Part shown: positions 1 through 8,056 of the stretch, in pieces
Numbering within the stretch: position 1 is the stretch's first letter
Layout: the number at the start of each line of letters is the position of its first letter
Source of the DNA: Planctomycetota bacterium
GTDB taxonomy: Bacteria > Planctomycetota > UBA1135 > GCA-002686595
Direction: 5' to 3'
Length of the DNA: 12,090 bases
Assembly: GCA_022447405.1 (NCBI GenBank)
Contig: JAKVCE010000039.1
Span: 1 to 12,090, forward strand
Notes under the pieces: generated by a model
Databases searched by the model: none
What the model was told of the DNA's origin: nothing
What the model saw: only the letters and a program-made list of their open reading frames with translations
Position numbers and translations under genes: made by a program

Positions 1-308
1 TGGCGCATCATCTTGTCGCCCGCTTTTTTGCTGGCGTTCATGGCGCCGTTGATCGCGTTGAGGGCCTTCGTCGCGGACTTCACGTGCGTGAGGTCTTTCT
101 GCGTCTTCTTGGCCATGCGCTCCTTGACCTCTTTGATGCGCGCTTCAAGGTTCTTGATGAGGTCGACGTCGGTCGGGCGGCCACGGCGCTTCTTCTTTCC
201 GGCCTTCTTAGGCGCTGTAGAGGACTTCTTCTTGGCTCTCTTCTTTGTGGCCTTCTTCGCAGTTTTTTTCGTGGCCTTTTTTGCGACCTTCTTTGCGGTC
301 TTCGCCAT
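1..308 (-). CDS. Lysine/alanine-rich histone H1-like DNA-binding protein, 5' part (runs off window)
   Basis: The gene reads leftward from an ATG at 306-308 and stays open to the window edge, giving 102 codons without a stop. Residues 1-42 are almost entirely K, A, T and R in AKK/TKK repeats, like bacterial histone H1-like tails. Residues 41-45 (RRGRP) form an AT-hook core. Residues 46-102 look alpha-helical, with heptad-like spacing (VDLIKNLEARIKEVKERM), and may form a short coiled coil. The likely role is binding DNA in the nucleoid, inferred from composition and the AT-hook. A weak GGAAA lies about 7 bases upstream. It is divergent from the toroid-repeat gene. The C-terminus and full length are unknown, so it could instead be a larger protein with a basic N-terminal tail. 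The long plus-strand open frame across it (13-534) is its antisense shadow. Confidence 0.8.
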   Translation of the reverse strand, partial: MAKTAKKVAKKATKKTAKKATKKRAKKKSSTAPKKAGKKKRRGRPTDVDLIKNLEARIKEVKERMAKKTQKDLTHVKSATKALNAINGAMNASKKAGDKMMR

Positions 309-547
309 GGGGTTTTCCGTGTTGGAGTTTGGAATTACTGGGTTCAGCGCTGGAGATGGAATTCGAAAAGCGCCACCTGAGGATCTCAATTGTGTGAGAG
401 ATACTTGGTCTGGTACAGCCCGGACCGAGGCTTGTTTTACTCGTTGTTCGAACGGATTAGCAAGTGATTACCGGCGCTTAACAAATAGGTTTACATCGAG
501 TTTCGTTGATACCATGCACCTGTCGCTCGCATAACTTAGGAATGAAC
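309..547. other. Divergent intergenic region
   Basis: This non-coding gap separates the minus-strand H1-like gene from the plus-strand toroid-repeat gene and should hold both promoters. It is clearly more AT-rich than the flanking genes. It has an 8-base palindrome GTTCGAAC at 446-453 and a -35-like TTTACA at 490-495, but no convincing -10 at the right spacing. No small gene or RNA is recognised. Confidence 0.5.
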
Positions 548-2533
548 ATGCTGAACACTCTCCTCTTCGTGACCTCGCTCTCCGTGGCCCCGCTCCAGCC
601 GCAAGATGACGCTCCCGTCTCACAAGAAGCGATCAACGAGGCGATTGACCGAGGGGTGCAATTCCTCCTCTCCGCCCAGCATGTGGACGGATCTTGGTAC
701 GACGGGAAGACGAACGTCTACCTCAACCCAGAGGGGGGCGCGACCGCGCTTGTGGTGGCGGCGCTCTTGCACTCTGGCATCGATCACGAACACCAAGCGA
801 TCGTTCGCGGTGCGGCTTATGCGCGCAGCCGTCCTATGCAGATGTTCTATGGGACCGTCACGCGGATCCTGATGGAGGACATCCTGAGCGAGCACCGGGA
901 CGATAAGCAGCTCAAAGCTCTCTCAGAGTTTCTTGTCGGAGGCTCGAATTCCGACTACTACGACTACCCAGGTGTCGATAAGCCGGGCGATCTCTCCATC
1001 ACTCAGTACGCGGTCCTTGGGATGTGGATGGCCAAGAAGAACGGCGTGAAGATCCCGGACAAGGTGCTTGAGACCACTTTGAAGACGATCATGCGGCACC
1101 AGCAGGCGGATGGTGGATGGAGCTACTTTGGGCAGACCGCGTCCACCTCTCCCTATCAGCAAGGCGGCGTGGGTGGTGCGGCGACCTGGTCCATGACAAC
1201 GGCAGGGATGTCGAGCCTCCTCTTCATATTGGACGCGCTCGGGGAAAAACATCGCGCGACTCGCAAGCACAAGGACGATGTAGAAGAGTCTCTAAACAAG
1301 GGGTACGAGTGGCTCAAAAAACATATGTCTTATGAGTACAACTTCGCGCCGACGGGGGATGAGGCTCAGAACCAACAAAATCGCCAATGGGATCTCTACT
1401 ACTACTACACCATTGAGCGATTGGGGACGGTCGCAGGGGTAGAGGAGTTGGGGGGAGAGGACTGGTACAAAGCTGGCGCAGAGTTCTTGGTGAAGAGCCA
1501 GCTGGAAAATGGTGGGTGGGCGCCCAGCAGCACCCCTCAAGATCCTGGTTATGCGCGCGAGTGCGGCACAGCGTTCGCGTTGCTCTTTTTGAACAAGGCG
1601 ACAGCGTCTGTGACGGGTAAAAACGTCAAGCGGAAGCAGCGCTCCGTCGCTTCATTGGATCCAGATAACGCCAACGTTGACCTGCGCGTGAACCTCACGA
1701 AACGACCTGTAGCTTGGGTGGCTCGCTTCGGTCGTAACATTCTCGACACCTATGGAAAGAAGGGGCAGTTCGGCCTGCGAGTTGAGAAGGTGACCTACTA
1801 CATCAACGATGAGGTCATAGGTGAGGTAGAAGGGAACCTCGACGTGAACTCGGGCTCCGAAAGATTCGCTCTGGAATTGGATATCGGGCCGGGGAAACAC
1901 CAGGTCACTGCGCTGATTACCGCCGCGCCCGAACCGGAACAAGGCTTCCCCGTGAGTGATGAGCGCTTTGAGCTTCGCTCGCCCCCGGTCGAGATCAACG
2001 TCGATTGGACGATGACCGAGGCGCAGCGGCTGAGCCTGGATGAGCTCACTGCGAACCTGATCCCCGGCTCAGGCCCGACGATCTCAGTCTCTTCTGAGCG
2101 AGACTCTTCGGGCGAGGGCTCTTTCGCTGTGGACGGCACGACGGCGACCAATTGGCTCCCTGACGACACTGACAGCGCCCCCTCGATCCGGATGTCTTGG
2201 AAGCGCGGTCTCAAGGCGAAGACGCTCGTTCTCACCCCGCCGCAGGTCCGCTATAGCATGAGCCGGCAGTACCCAAACGGCGAGGTTGAGGTCGAGAGCT
2301 ACTGGGGGATCGGGAGGCAGCTCCCCAAGAAGATCGAGGTCTCCATCAACGGAAAGGAGACGGAGTACGAGCTGAAGGGCGAGGCGCGCGAGCACGTCGA
2401 CCTCGGCAAGACGCACACGATCAAGTCCTTGGAGATCAAGATCCTCGAGACGCGTCCTGCGAATGAAAACGCGGCCTCAGGCACGGGCTTCGCAGAGATC
2501 GAGCTCATAGGGAAGGTCAAGAAGCGGCGCTGA
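548..2533 (+). CDS. Exported prenyltransferase/squalene-oxidase-repeat (alpha/alpha toroid) protein with C-terminal discoidin-like domain
   Basis: This 661-residue protein starts at 548. AGGA at 538-541 sits six bases before this ATG, while the in-frame ATG at 542 abuts it. Residues 1-17 are a short hydrophobic signal-peptide-like segment. Residues 25-360 carry toroid repeats with QW-like cores: DGSW near 47-50, DGGW at 188-191 and NGGW at 321-324. A beta-rich linker follows. From about 500 to 655 there is a domain resembling F5/8 type C (discoidin) folds, with a DGTTATNW motif beginning at 529 and a closing FAEIELIG strand. No DXDD cyclase motif is present, so triterpene cyclisation is unlikely. 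An envelope or carbohydrate-binding role is an inference from the fold. Its stop overlaps the next gene's start. The substrate is unknown. Confidence 0.8.
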   Translation: MLNTLLFVTSLSVAPLQPQDDAPVSQEAINEAIDRGVQFLLSAQHVDGSWYDGKTNVYLNPEGGATALVVAALLHSGIDHEHQAIVRGAAYARSRPMQMFYGTVTRILMEDILSEHRDDKQLKALSEFLVGGSNSDYYDYPGVDKPGDLSITQYAVLGMWMAKKNGVKIPDKVLETTLKTIMRHQQADGGWSYFGQTASTSPYQQGGVGGAATWSMTTAGMSSLLFILDALGEKHRATRKHKDDVEESLNKGYEWLKKHMSYEYNFAPTGDEAQNQQNRQWDLYYYYTIERLGTVAGVEELGGEDWYKAGAEFLVKSQLENGGWAPSSTPQDPGYARECGTAFALLFLNKATASVTGKNVKRKQRSVASLDPDNANVDLRVNLTKRPVAWVARFGRNILDTYGKKGQFGLRVEKVTYYINDEVIGEVEGNLDVNSGSERFALELDIGPGKHQVTALITAAPEPEQGFPVSDERFELRSPPVEINVDWTMTEAQRLSLDELTANLIPGSGPTISVSSERDSSGEGSFAVDGTTATNWLPDDTDSAPSIRMSWKRGLKAKTLVLTPPQVRYSMSRQYPNGEVEVESYWGIGRQLPKKIEVSINGKETEYELKGEAREHVDLGKTHTIKSLEIKILETRPANENAASGTGFAEIELIGKVKKRR

Positions 2534-3171
2534 TGGGTAGGGCGAGCGCGAGCGCGCTGCGTGCCCTCGCTCGGCGGGACCCCGCGCTAGGCCGCGTGAT
2601 GAAGCGGCTAGAGCCGCTCCCCGACTTCCCCGGAGCGGACCCTCCCGGGGTGCGCAGTCACTTCGCCTACCTGCTCCGCGCGATCGCACACCAGCAGCTC
2701 GCGGGCAAGGCGGCGGAGACCATCTGGGGGAGGGTCTGCGGTCTCACGCCAGGGCGCAAGGCGCCGACCGCTCTGGAGGTGATCGAGCTGGGGGAGGAGC
2801 GCCTCCGCAGCGCGGGCCTCTCCAGGGCCAAGGCGGCGGCCTTTCTGGACCTCGCAGAGCGGACGCTCGATGGGCGGCTCAAGCTACGGGGCTGCGCGCG
2901 GCTCTCTGACGAAGAGATCGTCTCGAGGCTCGTGGAGGTGCGAGGGATCGGCGAGTGGAGCGCGCAGATGTTCCTGCTCTTCCGGTTAGGCCGGCTGGAC
3001 GTCCTCGCGCCTGCGGATCTCGGCATCCAAGAGGGGCTGCGGATCCTGGACGGGCTGGGCGAGCGCCCGACTTCAAGAGAGCTCGCCCAGCGAGGAGAGC
3101 GCTGGCGCCCTCTGGCGAGCGTCGGCTGCTGGCTCATGTGGCGCCTCGTGGATGAGGCGCGCGGGAGCTGA
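2533..3171 (+). CDS. DNA-3-methyladenine glycosylase II (AlkA-type, HhH-GPD superfamily)
   Basis: This 212-residue base-excision repair enzyme probably removes alkylated purines such as 3-methyladenine, leaving an abasic site. Residues 51-67 (IAHQQLAGKAAETIWGR) match the first helices of the AlkA/MAG fold. Residues 133-150 form the helix-hairpin-helix (VRGIGEWSAQMFLLF). D162 in PADLGI is at the position of the catalytic aspartate (Asp238 in E. coli AlkA). There is no Cys-rich iron-sulfur loop, which separates it from EndoIII and MutY. It lacks the N-terminal beta domain of E. coli AlkA and is closer in size to the minimal MAG-like enzymes. The start is set by a TGATG overlap with the preceding stop, implying translational coupling. 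No functional link to the upstream toroid protein is obvious. Confidence 0.85.
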   Translation: MGRASASALRALARRDPALGRVMKRLEPLPDFPGADPPGVRSHFAYLLRAIAHQQLAGKAAETIWGRVCGLTPGRKAPTALEVIELGEERLRSAGLSRAKAAAFLDLAERTLDGRLKLRGCARLSDEEIVSRLVEVRGIGEWSAQMFLLFRLGRLDVLAPADLGIQEGLRILDGLGERPTSRELAQRGERWRPLASVGCWLMWRLVDEARGS

Positions 3172-3223
3172 GCGCCTGTTCAGGAAGGAATCGTCCCCTC
3201 GGTTTCATTAGACTCATGGCGGT

Positions 3224-3238
3224 CCGACGCTTTGTCGG
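3224..3238 (+). other. Short hairpin just 5' of the TPP aptamer
   Basis: CCGAC (3224-3228) and GTCGG (3234-3238) can form a five-base-pair stem around a GCTTT loop. It lies a few bases before the riboswitch and has no T-run after it, so it is not a standard terminator. It may be part of the leader or chance. Confidence 0.3.
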
Positions 3239-3245
3239 CCGACCC

Positions 3246-3318
3246 GCTAGGGGCGGCGCCTCCGGCGCCTGAGAGGAACCCTTTGAACCTGATCCGGTTA
3301 GCACCGGCGGAGGAAAGC
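3246..3318 (+). promoter_or_regulatory. TPP riboswitch (THI element) controlling thiC
   Basis: The conserved TPP aptamer elements occur in order: CTGAGA at 3269-3274, ACCC at 3278-3281, GAACCTGATC at 3285-3294, and the closing ACCGGCGGAGG at 3303-3313. Pairings visible by eye are P1 GCT/AGC (3246-3248 with 3316-3318), P2 GGG/CCC, a six-base-pair P3 GGCGCC/GGCGCC with a TCC loop (3255-3269), and P4/P5 through CCT/AGG (3288-3290 with 3311-3313) and CCGG/CCGG (3294-3297 with 3304-3307). The thiC Shine-Dalgarno GGAGG (3309-3313) overlaps the 3' strand of P4. Thiamine pyrophosphate binding should therefore hide the ribosome binding site directly, a translational OFF switch. Confidence 0.93.
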
Positions 3319-3320
3319 AG

Positions 3321-4982
3321 ATGACCGAGCTAGACCTGTTGGAAGAGACCAAGACCCTGCGGAGCTTGGAGAGCTACGAGGAGTCCTTCCCGAACTCGGA
3401 GAAGGTCCACAAGGAGGTCTGGCACGAGGAGCGCGTGCTCAGGGTGCCTGAGCGGCGAATTCACCTCGACGGTGGGAGCGGCTCGATCGACGTCTACGAC
3501 TCGACAGGCCCCCAGGGTCACGACCCCTACGACGGCCTCCCCAAGCTGCGTGCAGAGTGGGTCAAGGATCGGCTCAAGAGCGCGGACGGGAACCTCTCCC
3601 AGATGCACTACGCGCGGCTGGGAGTCATCACGGAAGAGATGACCTACGTCGCTGCGCGGGAGGGCTGCGACCCAGAGTTCGTGCGCAACGAGCTGGCCGC
3701 TGGTCGCGCCATCATCCCGGCGAACATCAACCACACGGAGCTCGAGCCGATGATCATCGGTCGCAACTTCGCTGTGAAGATCAACTCGAACATCGGCAAC
3801 TCAGCGGTGGGCTCCTCGATCCCCGAGGAGGTCGAGAAGCTGCAGTGGTCGATCCGCTGGGGCGCAGACACGGTGATGGATCTGTCGACTGGCGCTGACA
3901 TCCACCGCACGCGCGAGGCGATCATCAGGAACTCTCCTGTCCCGATCGGGACGGTCCCGCTCTACCAAGCGCTCGAGAAGGTCAACGGGAAGGCGGAAGA
4001 CCTCACCTTCGAGCTCTTCCGCGACACCATCATTGAGCAGGCGGAGCAGGGCGTTGACTACTTCACGATCCACGCAGGCGTCCTCCTGCGACACGTCCCT
4101 TTGACCGCTGAGCGCGTCACCGGGATCGTCAGCCGCGGCGGCTCGATCATGGCGAAGTGGTGCCTCGCGCATCACAAGGAGAACTTCCTCTACGAGCGCT
4201 TCGACGAGCTCTGCGAGGTCATGAAGAAGTACGACGTCTCCTTCAGCTTGGGCGACGGCCTCAGGCCCGGCTGCATCGCGGACGCCAACGACGCCGCGCA
4301 GTTCGCAGAGCTCGAGACCCTCGGTGAGCTCACGGCGAAGGCCTGGGAGCACGACGTGCAGGTGATGATCGAGGGGCCGGGCCACGTGCCGCTCCACAAG
4401 ATCAAGGAGAACATCGACAAGGCCATCGAGGTCTGCTTCGACGCGCCCTTCTACACCCTCGGTCCGCTCACGACGGACATCGCCCCGGGCTACGACCACA
4501 TCACCTCCGCCATCGGCGCGGCGAACATCGGCTGGTGGGGGACGAGCATGCTCTGCTACGTCACGCCGAAGGAGCACCTCGGCCTCCCCAACGCCGATGA
4601 CGTGAAGACAGGCGTCATCACCTATAAGGTCGCTGCCCACGCGGCCGACCTCGGGCGCGGGAGCAAGCGCGCGCAGGAGTGGGATGACGAGATGAGCCGA
4701 GCCCGCTTCGAGTTCCGCTGGGAGGACCAGTTCCGCCTCTCCCTCGACCCGAAGACGGCCCGCGACTTCCACGACGAGACCCTCCCCGCGCCGGCCGCGA
4801 AGTCAGCGCACTTCTGCTCGATGTGCGGTCCGCACTTCTGCTCGATGAAGATCACCGAAGACGTGCGCAAGTACGCCGAAGAGCAGGGCCTCTCCGAGGA
4901 GGAGGCCTTGAAGGTCGGGATGGAGGAGAAGAGCGAGGAGTTCCTGGTCAAGGGCGCCGAGGTCTACCAGCCTGAGAGTTGA
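3321..4982 (+). CDS. thiC: Phosphomethylpyrimidine synthase ThiC
   Basis: ThiC is a radical-SAM enzyme converting aminoimidazole ribotide to HMP phosphate, the pyrimidine half of thiamine. The 553-residue protein carries the C-terminal cluster motif CX2CX4C at C499, C502 and C507. The SAM-type cluster lies at the C-terminus, as is characteristic of ThiC. H355 (EGPGHVPL) and H419 (TPKEHLG) have the 64-residue spacing I recall for the Zn ligands of the Caulobacter enzyme. Conserved stretches include NSNIGN (155-160), WGADTVMDLSTG (180-191) and APGYDHITSAIG around H393. The start is fixed by GGAGG seven bases upstream inside the TPP riboswitch. The length is on the short side for bacterial ThiC, with a shortened N-terminal region. 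No other thi gene is in the window. The acyltransferase gene follows after 20 bases. Confidence 0.97.
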   Translation: MTELDLLEETKTLRSLESYEESFPNSEKVHKEVWHEERVLRVPERRIHLDGGSGSIDVYDSTGPQGHDPYDGLPKLRAEWVKDRLKSADGNLSQMHYARLGVITEEMTYVAAREGCDPEFVRNELAAGRAIIPANINHTELEPMIIGRNFAVKINSNIGNSAVGSSIPEEVEKLQWSIRWGADTVMDLSTGADIHRTREAIIRNSPVPIGTVPLYQALEKVNGKAEDLTFELFRDTIIEQAEQGVDYFTIHAGVLLRHVPLTAERVTGIVSRGGSIMAKWCLAHHKENFLYERFDELCEVMKKYDVSFSLGDGLRPGCIADANDAAQFAELETLGELTAKAWEHDVQVMIEGPGHVPLHKIKENIDKAIEVCFDAPFYTLGPLTTDIAPGYDHITSAIGAANIGWWGTSMLCYVTPKEHLGLPNADDVKTGVITYKVAAHAADLGRGSKRAQEWDDEMSRARFEFRWEDQFRLSLDPKTARDFHDETLPAPAAKSAHFCSMCGPHFCSMKITEDVRKYAEEQGLSEEEALKVGMEEKSEEFLVKGAEVYQPES

Positions 4983-5002
4983 TGACTCGGAGGCGCTGAT
5001 CT

Positions 5003-8000
5003 ATGTGGGAGCTCTTTCGAAGGGTCCGATCCTTCAGAGCCCTCATCGGCACGCAGTTTCTCGGGGCGTTCAATGACAACGCCTTCAAGCAGCTCGTCCT
5101 CCTGCTGATCTTCAGCAGCGTCGCGTGGGTGGGCGAGCACCCATACGCCAAGGACTATGGACAGGCGCTCCCGAGCGCCTTGTTCTCTCTGCCCTTCGTC
5201 TTGTTCGGAGCGCTCACAGGTTCGCTCGCAGACCGGACCTCCAAGACGCGGGTCATCCGCGGCGCCAACCTGATGGAGGTCTGTGTGATGGCGCTGGCCC
5301 TGTCGGCCTTCCTCGCTCAGAGCTACCCCTTGCTCCTCGCTTGCGTCTTCCTCATGGGGACACAGAGCTCGATCTTTGGCCCGAGCAAGTACGGCGTGAT
5401 CCCTGAGCTCGTCGAGGAGAAGGACATCTCCAGGGCGAACGCCCTCATCCAGGTGACGACCTTCCTCGCGATCATCTTTGGAGTCGTCCTAGGCGGGGAG
5501 CTCTTGGAGCGCTTCAAGGGGAGCCTGGCCATTCCAGGTTTCACATACGTCGGCTTCGCGATCTGCGGTTGGTTGCTCTCGCTGCAGATCATGAAGACTC
5601 CCGCGGCCAACCCGACGAAGCGGATCAATTGGAACGTCTTCTCAGAGGTGCGAAATCACTGGGGCGCGGTCTCCGGGGACAAGGTCTTGGTCCTCTCTGT
5701 CTGGGCGAGCTCACTCTTCTACCTCATCGCCGCCTGCTTGATGCTCGTGGTGAACACCTACGGGAATTGGTTGGGAATGAACGAGGGCGACATCGCCCTC
5801 TCTAACGCCCTCATCGCGGTAGGGATCGTCTTGGGGAGCGTGTTGGCGGGGAAGATCTCTGGCGACAGGATCGAGAGCGGCTTGATCCCGCTCGGGCTGG
5901 CTGGGATCGCAGCCTCACTCTTGGCGATGCAGGTCGCGCCTACGAGCGTCGTGAACTTCAGGGTCTGCTTGATCCTGATCGGGGTCTCTTCAGGTCTCTT
6001 CAGTATCCCGATCCGTGGGCTCCTACAGACCCGGCCGGCGGAGTCGAATCGTGGCGCGGTCCTGGGCCTGAGCTCGATGATCGATTTCACCGGGATCCTC
6101 TTAGCCTCAGGCCTCTATTACCTCCTCGAGAAGGTCTTCGAGCTCTCGCCGCCTGTCATGTGCGTCGTCCTCGGCGTGATGGTCTTGCTGTTCCTGGTGA
6201 GCTCCCTCTTCTACACCGCGCAGTTCGCGATCCGCCTCTTCCTGCTCTTCCTCGTGCGCTGCTTCTACCGCGTCCGCTTACAGGGGGTCGAGCAGGTCCC
6301 CAGAGAGGGCGGCGCGCTGCTCGTCTGCAACCACGTCTCCTTCGTGGACGGGATGCTCGTCGCCGCGTCGCTCCCTAGGGAGCCGCGCTTCTTGATGTAC
6401 ACGCCCTTCTTCGACGTCCCCGTCCTCGGGTGGTTCGCCAGGCGCATGGGCGTCATCCCCGTCTCCGGTGGAGACACTCCGGAGGAGAAGCGCAACTCCC
6501 TCAAGAACGCCTCCGACGCTGCCGCCGGAGGAGACCTCGTCTGCATCTTCGCCGAGGGCGCCATCACTCGCTCGGGCGCCATGCTCGGCTTCGCCAAGGG
6601 GCTCGAGCGGATCGCTGGGGACGCGCGTGTCCCGATCATCCCCGTCGCCTTGGACAGGCTGTGGGGGAGCCTCTTCTCCTTCGAGCGGGGCAAGGTCCTC
6701 TTCAAGCGACCCCAGCGCCTGCCGTATCCGGTGGACATGCTCATCGGCGAGCCTCTCCCGCACGACTCAGAGGCTTGGGAGGTGCGCAACGCCGTCGCCG
6801 AGCGCCTCGCCGCGCACCGGAGCTCCAGGAGAGGGCCTTGGGGTCACCTCGGCCGGCGCCTGCTCCTCTCTGCGAAGCAGGCCGGCAGGCGGCCCGCCCT
6901 CGTCACAGCGGATGAGACGTGGAGCCACCGGCGACTGCTCACCGAGGCCCTCGCCACGCGCGCGCGCCTCGAGGGCGCCCTCCCGAGTGGAGAGCGCGTC
7001 GGCGTCGCGCTGCCCCTCGGACGCGACGCCATCACGATCTCTCTGGCGCTGTGTCTCTCGGAGCGGGTCCCTGTGATGATCGATCCGGACGCTGAGCCAG
7101 AAGAGAGCGCCGCGAGGCTTGAGCGCGCAGGCGCGGTCGCTGTGATCGCAGACGCAGAGCTGGGCGCGACGCTCGGGAGACCTGTCGTCACTCCCGGCGG
7201 CGCTGTCCCTGGTGGCGTCGGACGTATGAAGGCATGGCTCAGCACGTGGCTCCCTGCTTGGTTCCTCGCGCGCTCTCTGCGCCTGGGAGAGGACTCATCG
7301 CGCGCCGCGGTGATTCACTTTGAGCAGGCAGCGGGGGGCGGCGAGGTCATGGTGCCCCTCTCTCACTCGAACCTCCTCTCCAACGTGCAGGGTCTCTCCG
7401 CGCTCGTCGATCTCTCGCGCGGGGACAGGGTCCTCGCGACGCTCCCGCTCCACGGGGCCTTCGGGCGCACGACGACGCTCTTCGCGCCGCTGCTCTCTGG
7501 CGCTGCGGTGGCGCTCGCCCCCGATCGCAGGGACGCAAGCTCTGTCGTCACCTTCGTCGCCTCGTCAAGTGTGACGCACCTCGTCGGCACCACCTCACAG
7601 TGCCGGGACTACCTAGAGGAGGCCACGAGCGAAGAGTTCAGCGGGCTGGAGCTCTCCTTCGTTGGAGGCGAGGAGCCCCCCGATGATGAGCTCGTCCTCG
7701 GCTGGCGGGAGCGCTTCGACTCCGAGCTCCTGGCCGGTCATGGGCGCACCGAGTGCGGTCCTGTCATCAGCCTCAACGTGCCGAACGTCTCGATGATGGG
7801 CGCGAAGGAGGAGGGGAACCGGACCGGCACGGTCGGCCGGGCGATCCCAGGCACCGCGCTCAAGGTCGTCGCCCCGGACACTGGAGAGCCGCTCCCGCCG
7901 GGGACGGAGGGGGTGCTCTTGGTGAAGGGCCCCGGAGTGTCGAGCGGATATCTCGATGACGAGGAGCGCTCAGCTGAGAAGTTCGTGGACGGCTGGTTCT

Positions 8001-8053
8001 GGACTGACGAGCGCGCCGTCATCGACAAGCACGGCTTCGTCCAGGACCTCTAG
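5003..8053 (+). CDS. MFS (LplT-like) - PlsC acyltransferase - degenerate adenylation domain fusion, Aas-like
   Basis: This 1016-residue inner-membrane protein appears to be a lysophospholipid flippase/acyltransferase. Residues 1-410 form an MFS-like bundle of about 12 membrane segments, with the FNDNAFKQ signature (23-30) of LplT-type transporters. Residues 425-605 form a PlsC domain with an intact HX4D (H444, D449, in NHVSFVDG) and an EG motif at E518-G519. Residues 620-1016 resemble the acyl-ACP synthetase part of Aas and keep GHGRTE (912-917). They have lost the P-loop (an AAGGGEVMV stretch near 776-784 instead of TSG-x-PKG). WTDE replaces the usual TGD near 1000-1003. The protein stops before the C-terminal lid that carries the catalytic lysine. 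Acyl transfer therefore looks intact while self-made acyl-AMP looks unlikely. GGAGG at 4989-4993 supports the start. It probably shares a transcript with thiC. Confidence 0.88.
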   Translation: MWELFRRVRSFRALIGTQFLGAFNDNAFKQLVLLLIFSSVAWVGEHPYAKDYGQALPSALFSLPFVLFGALTGSLADRTSKTRVIRGANLMEVCVMALALSAFLAQSYPLLLACVFLMGTQSSIFGPSKYGVIPELVEEKDISRANALIQVTTFLAIIFGVVLGGELLERFKGSLAIPGFTYVGFAICGWLLSLQIMKTPAANPTKRINWNVFSEVRNHWGAVSGDKVLVLSVWASSLFYLIAACLMLVVNTYGNWLGMNEGDIALSNALIAVGIVLGSVLAGKISGDRIESGLIPLGLAGIAASLLAMQVAPTSVVNFRVCLILIGVSSGLFSIPIRGLLQTRPAESNRGAVLGLSSMIDFTGILLASGLYYLLEKVFELSPPVMCVVLGVMVLLFLVSSLFYTAQFAIRLFLLFLVRCFYRVRLQGVEQVPREGGALLVCNHVSFVDGMLVAASLPREPRFLMYTPFFDVPVLGWFARRMGVIPVSGGDTPEEKRNSLKNASDAAAGGDLVCIFAEGAITRSGAMLGFAKGLERIAGDARVPIIPVALDRLWGSLFSFERGKVLFKRPQRLPYPVDMLIGEPLPHDSEAWEVRNAVAERLAAHRSSRRGPWGHLGRRLLLSAKQAGRRPALVTADETWSHRRLLTEALATRARLEGALPSGERVGVALPLGRDAITISLALCLSERVPVMIDPDAEPEESAARLERAGAVAVIADAELGATLGRPVVTPGGAVPGGVGRMKAWLSTWLPAWFLARSLRLGEDSSRAAVIHFEQAAGGGEVMVPLSHSNLLSNVQGLSALVDLSRGDRVLATLPLHGAFGRTTTLFAPLLSGAAVALAPDRRDASSVVTFVASSSVTHLVGTTSQCRDYLEEATSEEFSGLELSFVGGEEPPDDELVLGWRERFDSELLAGHGRTECGPVISLNVPNVSMMGAKEEGNRTGTVGRAIPGTALKVVAPDTGEPLPPGTEGVLLVKGPGVSSGYLDDEERSAEKFVDGWFWTDERAVIDKHGFVQDL

Positions 8054-8056
8054 GGC

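Noticed and set aside
490..518. TTTACA as the -35 of a sigma-70 promoter for the toroid-repeat gene
   Set aside because: The sequence at the expected -10 spacing (CATGCA near 513-518) is a poor match, so I do not annotate a promoter.
13..534. Plus-strand open frame rich in Phe/Ala/Val that could look like a membrane protein
   Set aside because: It is the antisense of the lysine codons of the H1-like gene; AAG/AAA read backwards give CTT/TTT. The minus-strand protein has coherent repeats, an AT-hook and a sensible start.
3801..4772. Minus-strand open frame of 323 codons opposite thiC
   Set aside because: Its composition is Val/Leu/Arg/Glu/Asp-rich, typical of reading GC-rich coding DNA backwards. 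It has no domain and lies entirely within the unmistakable thiC.
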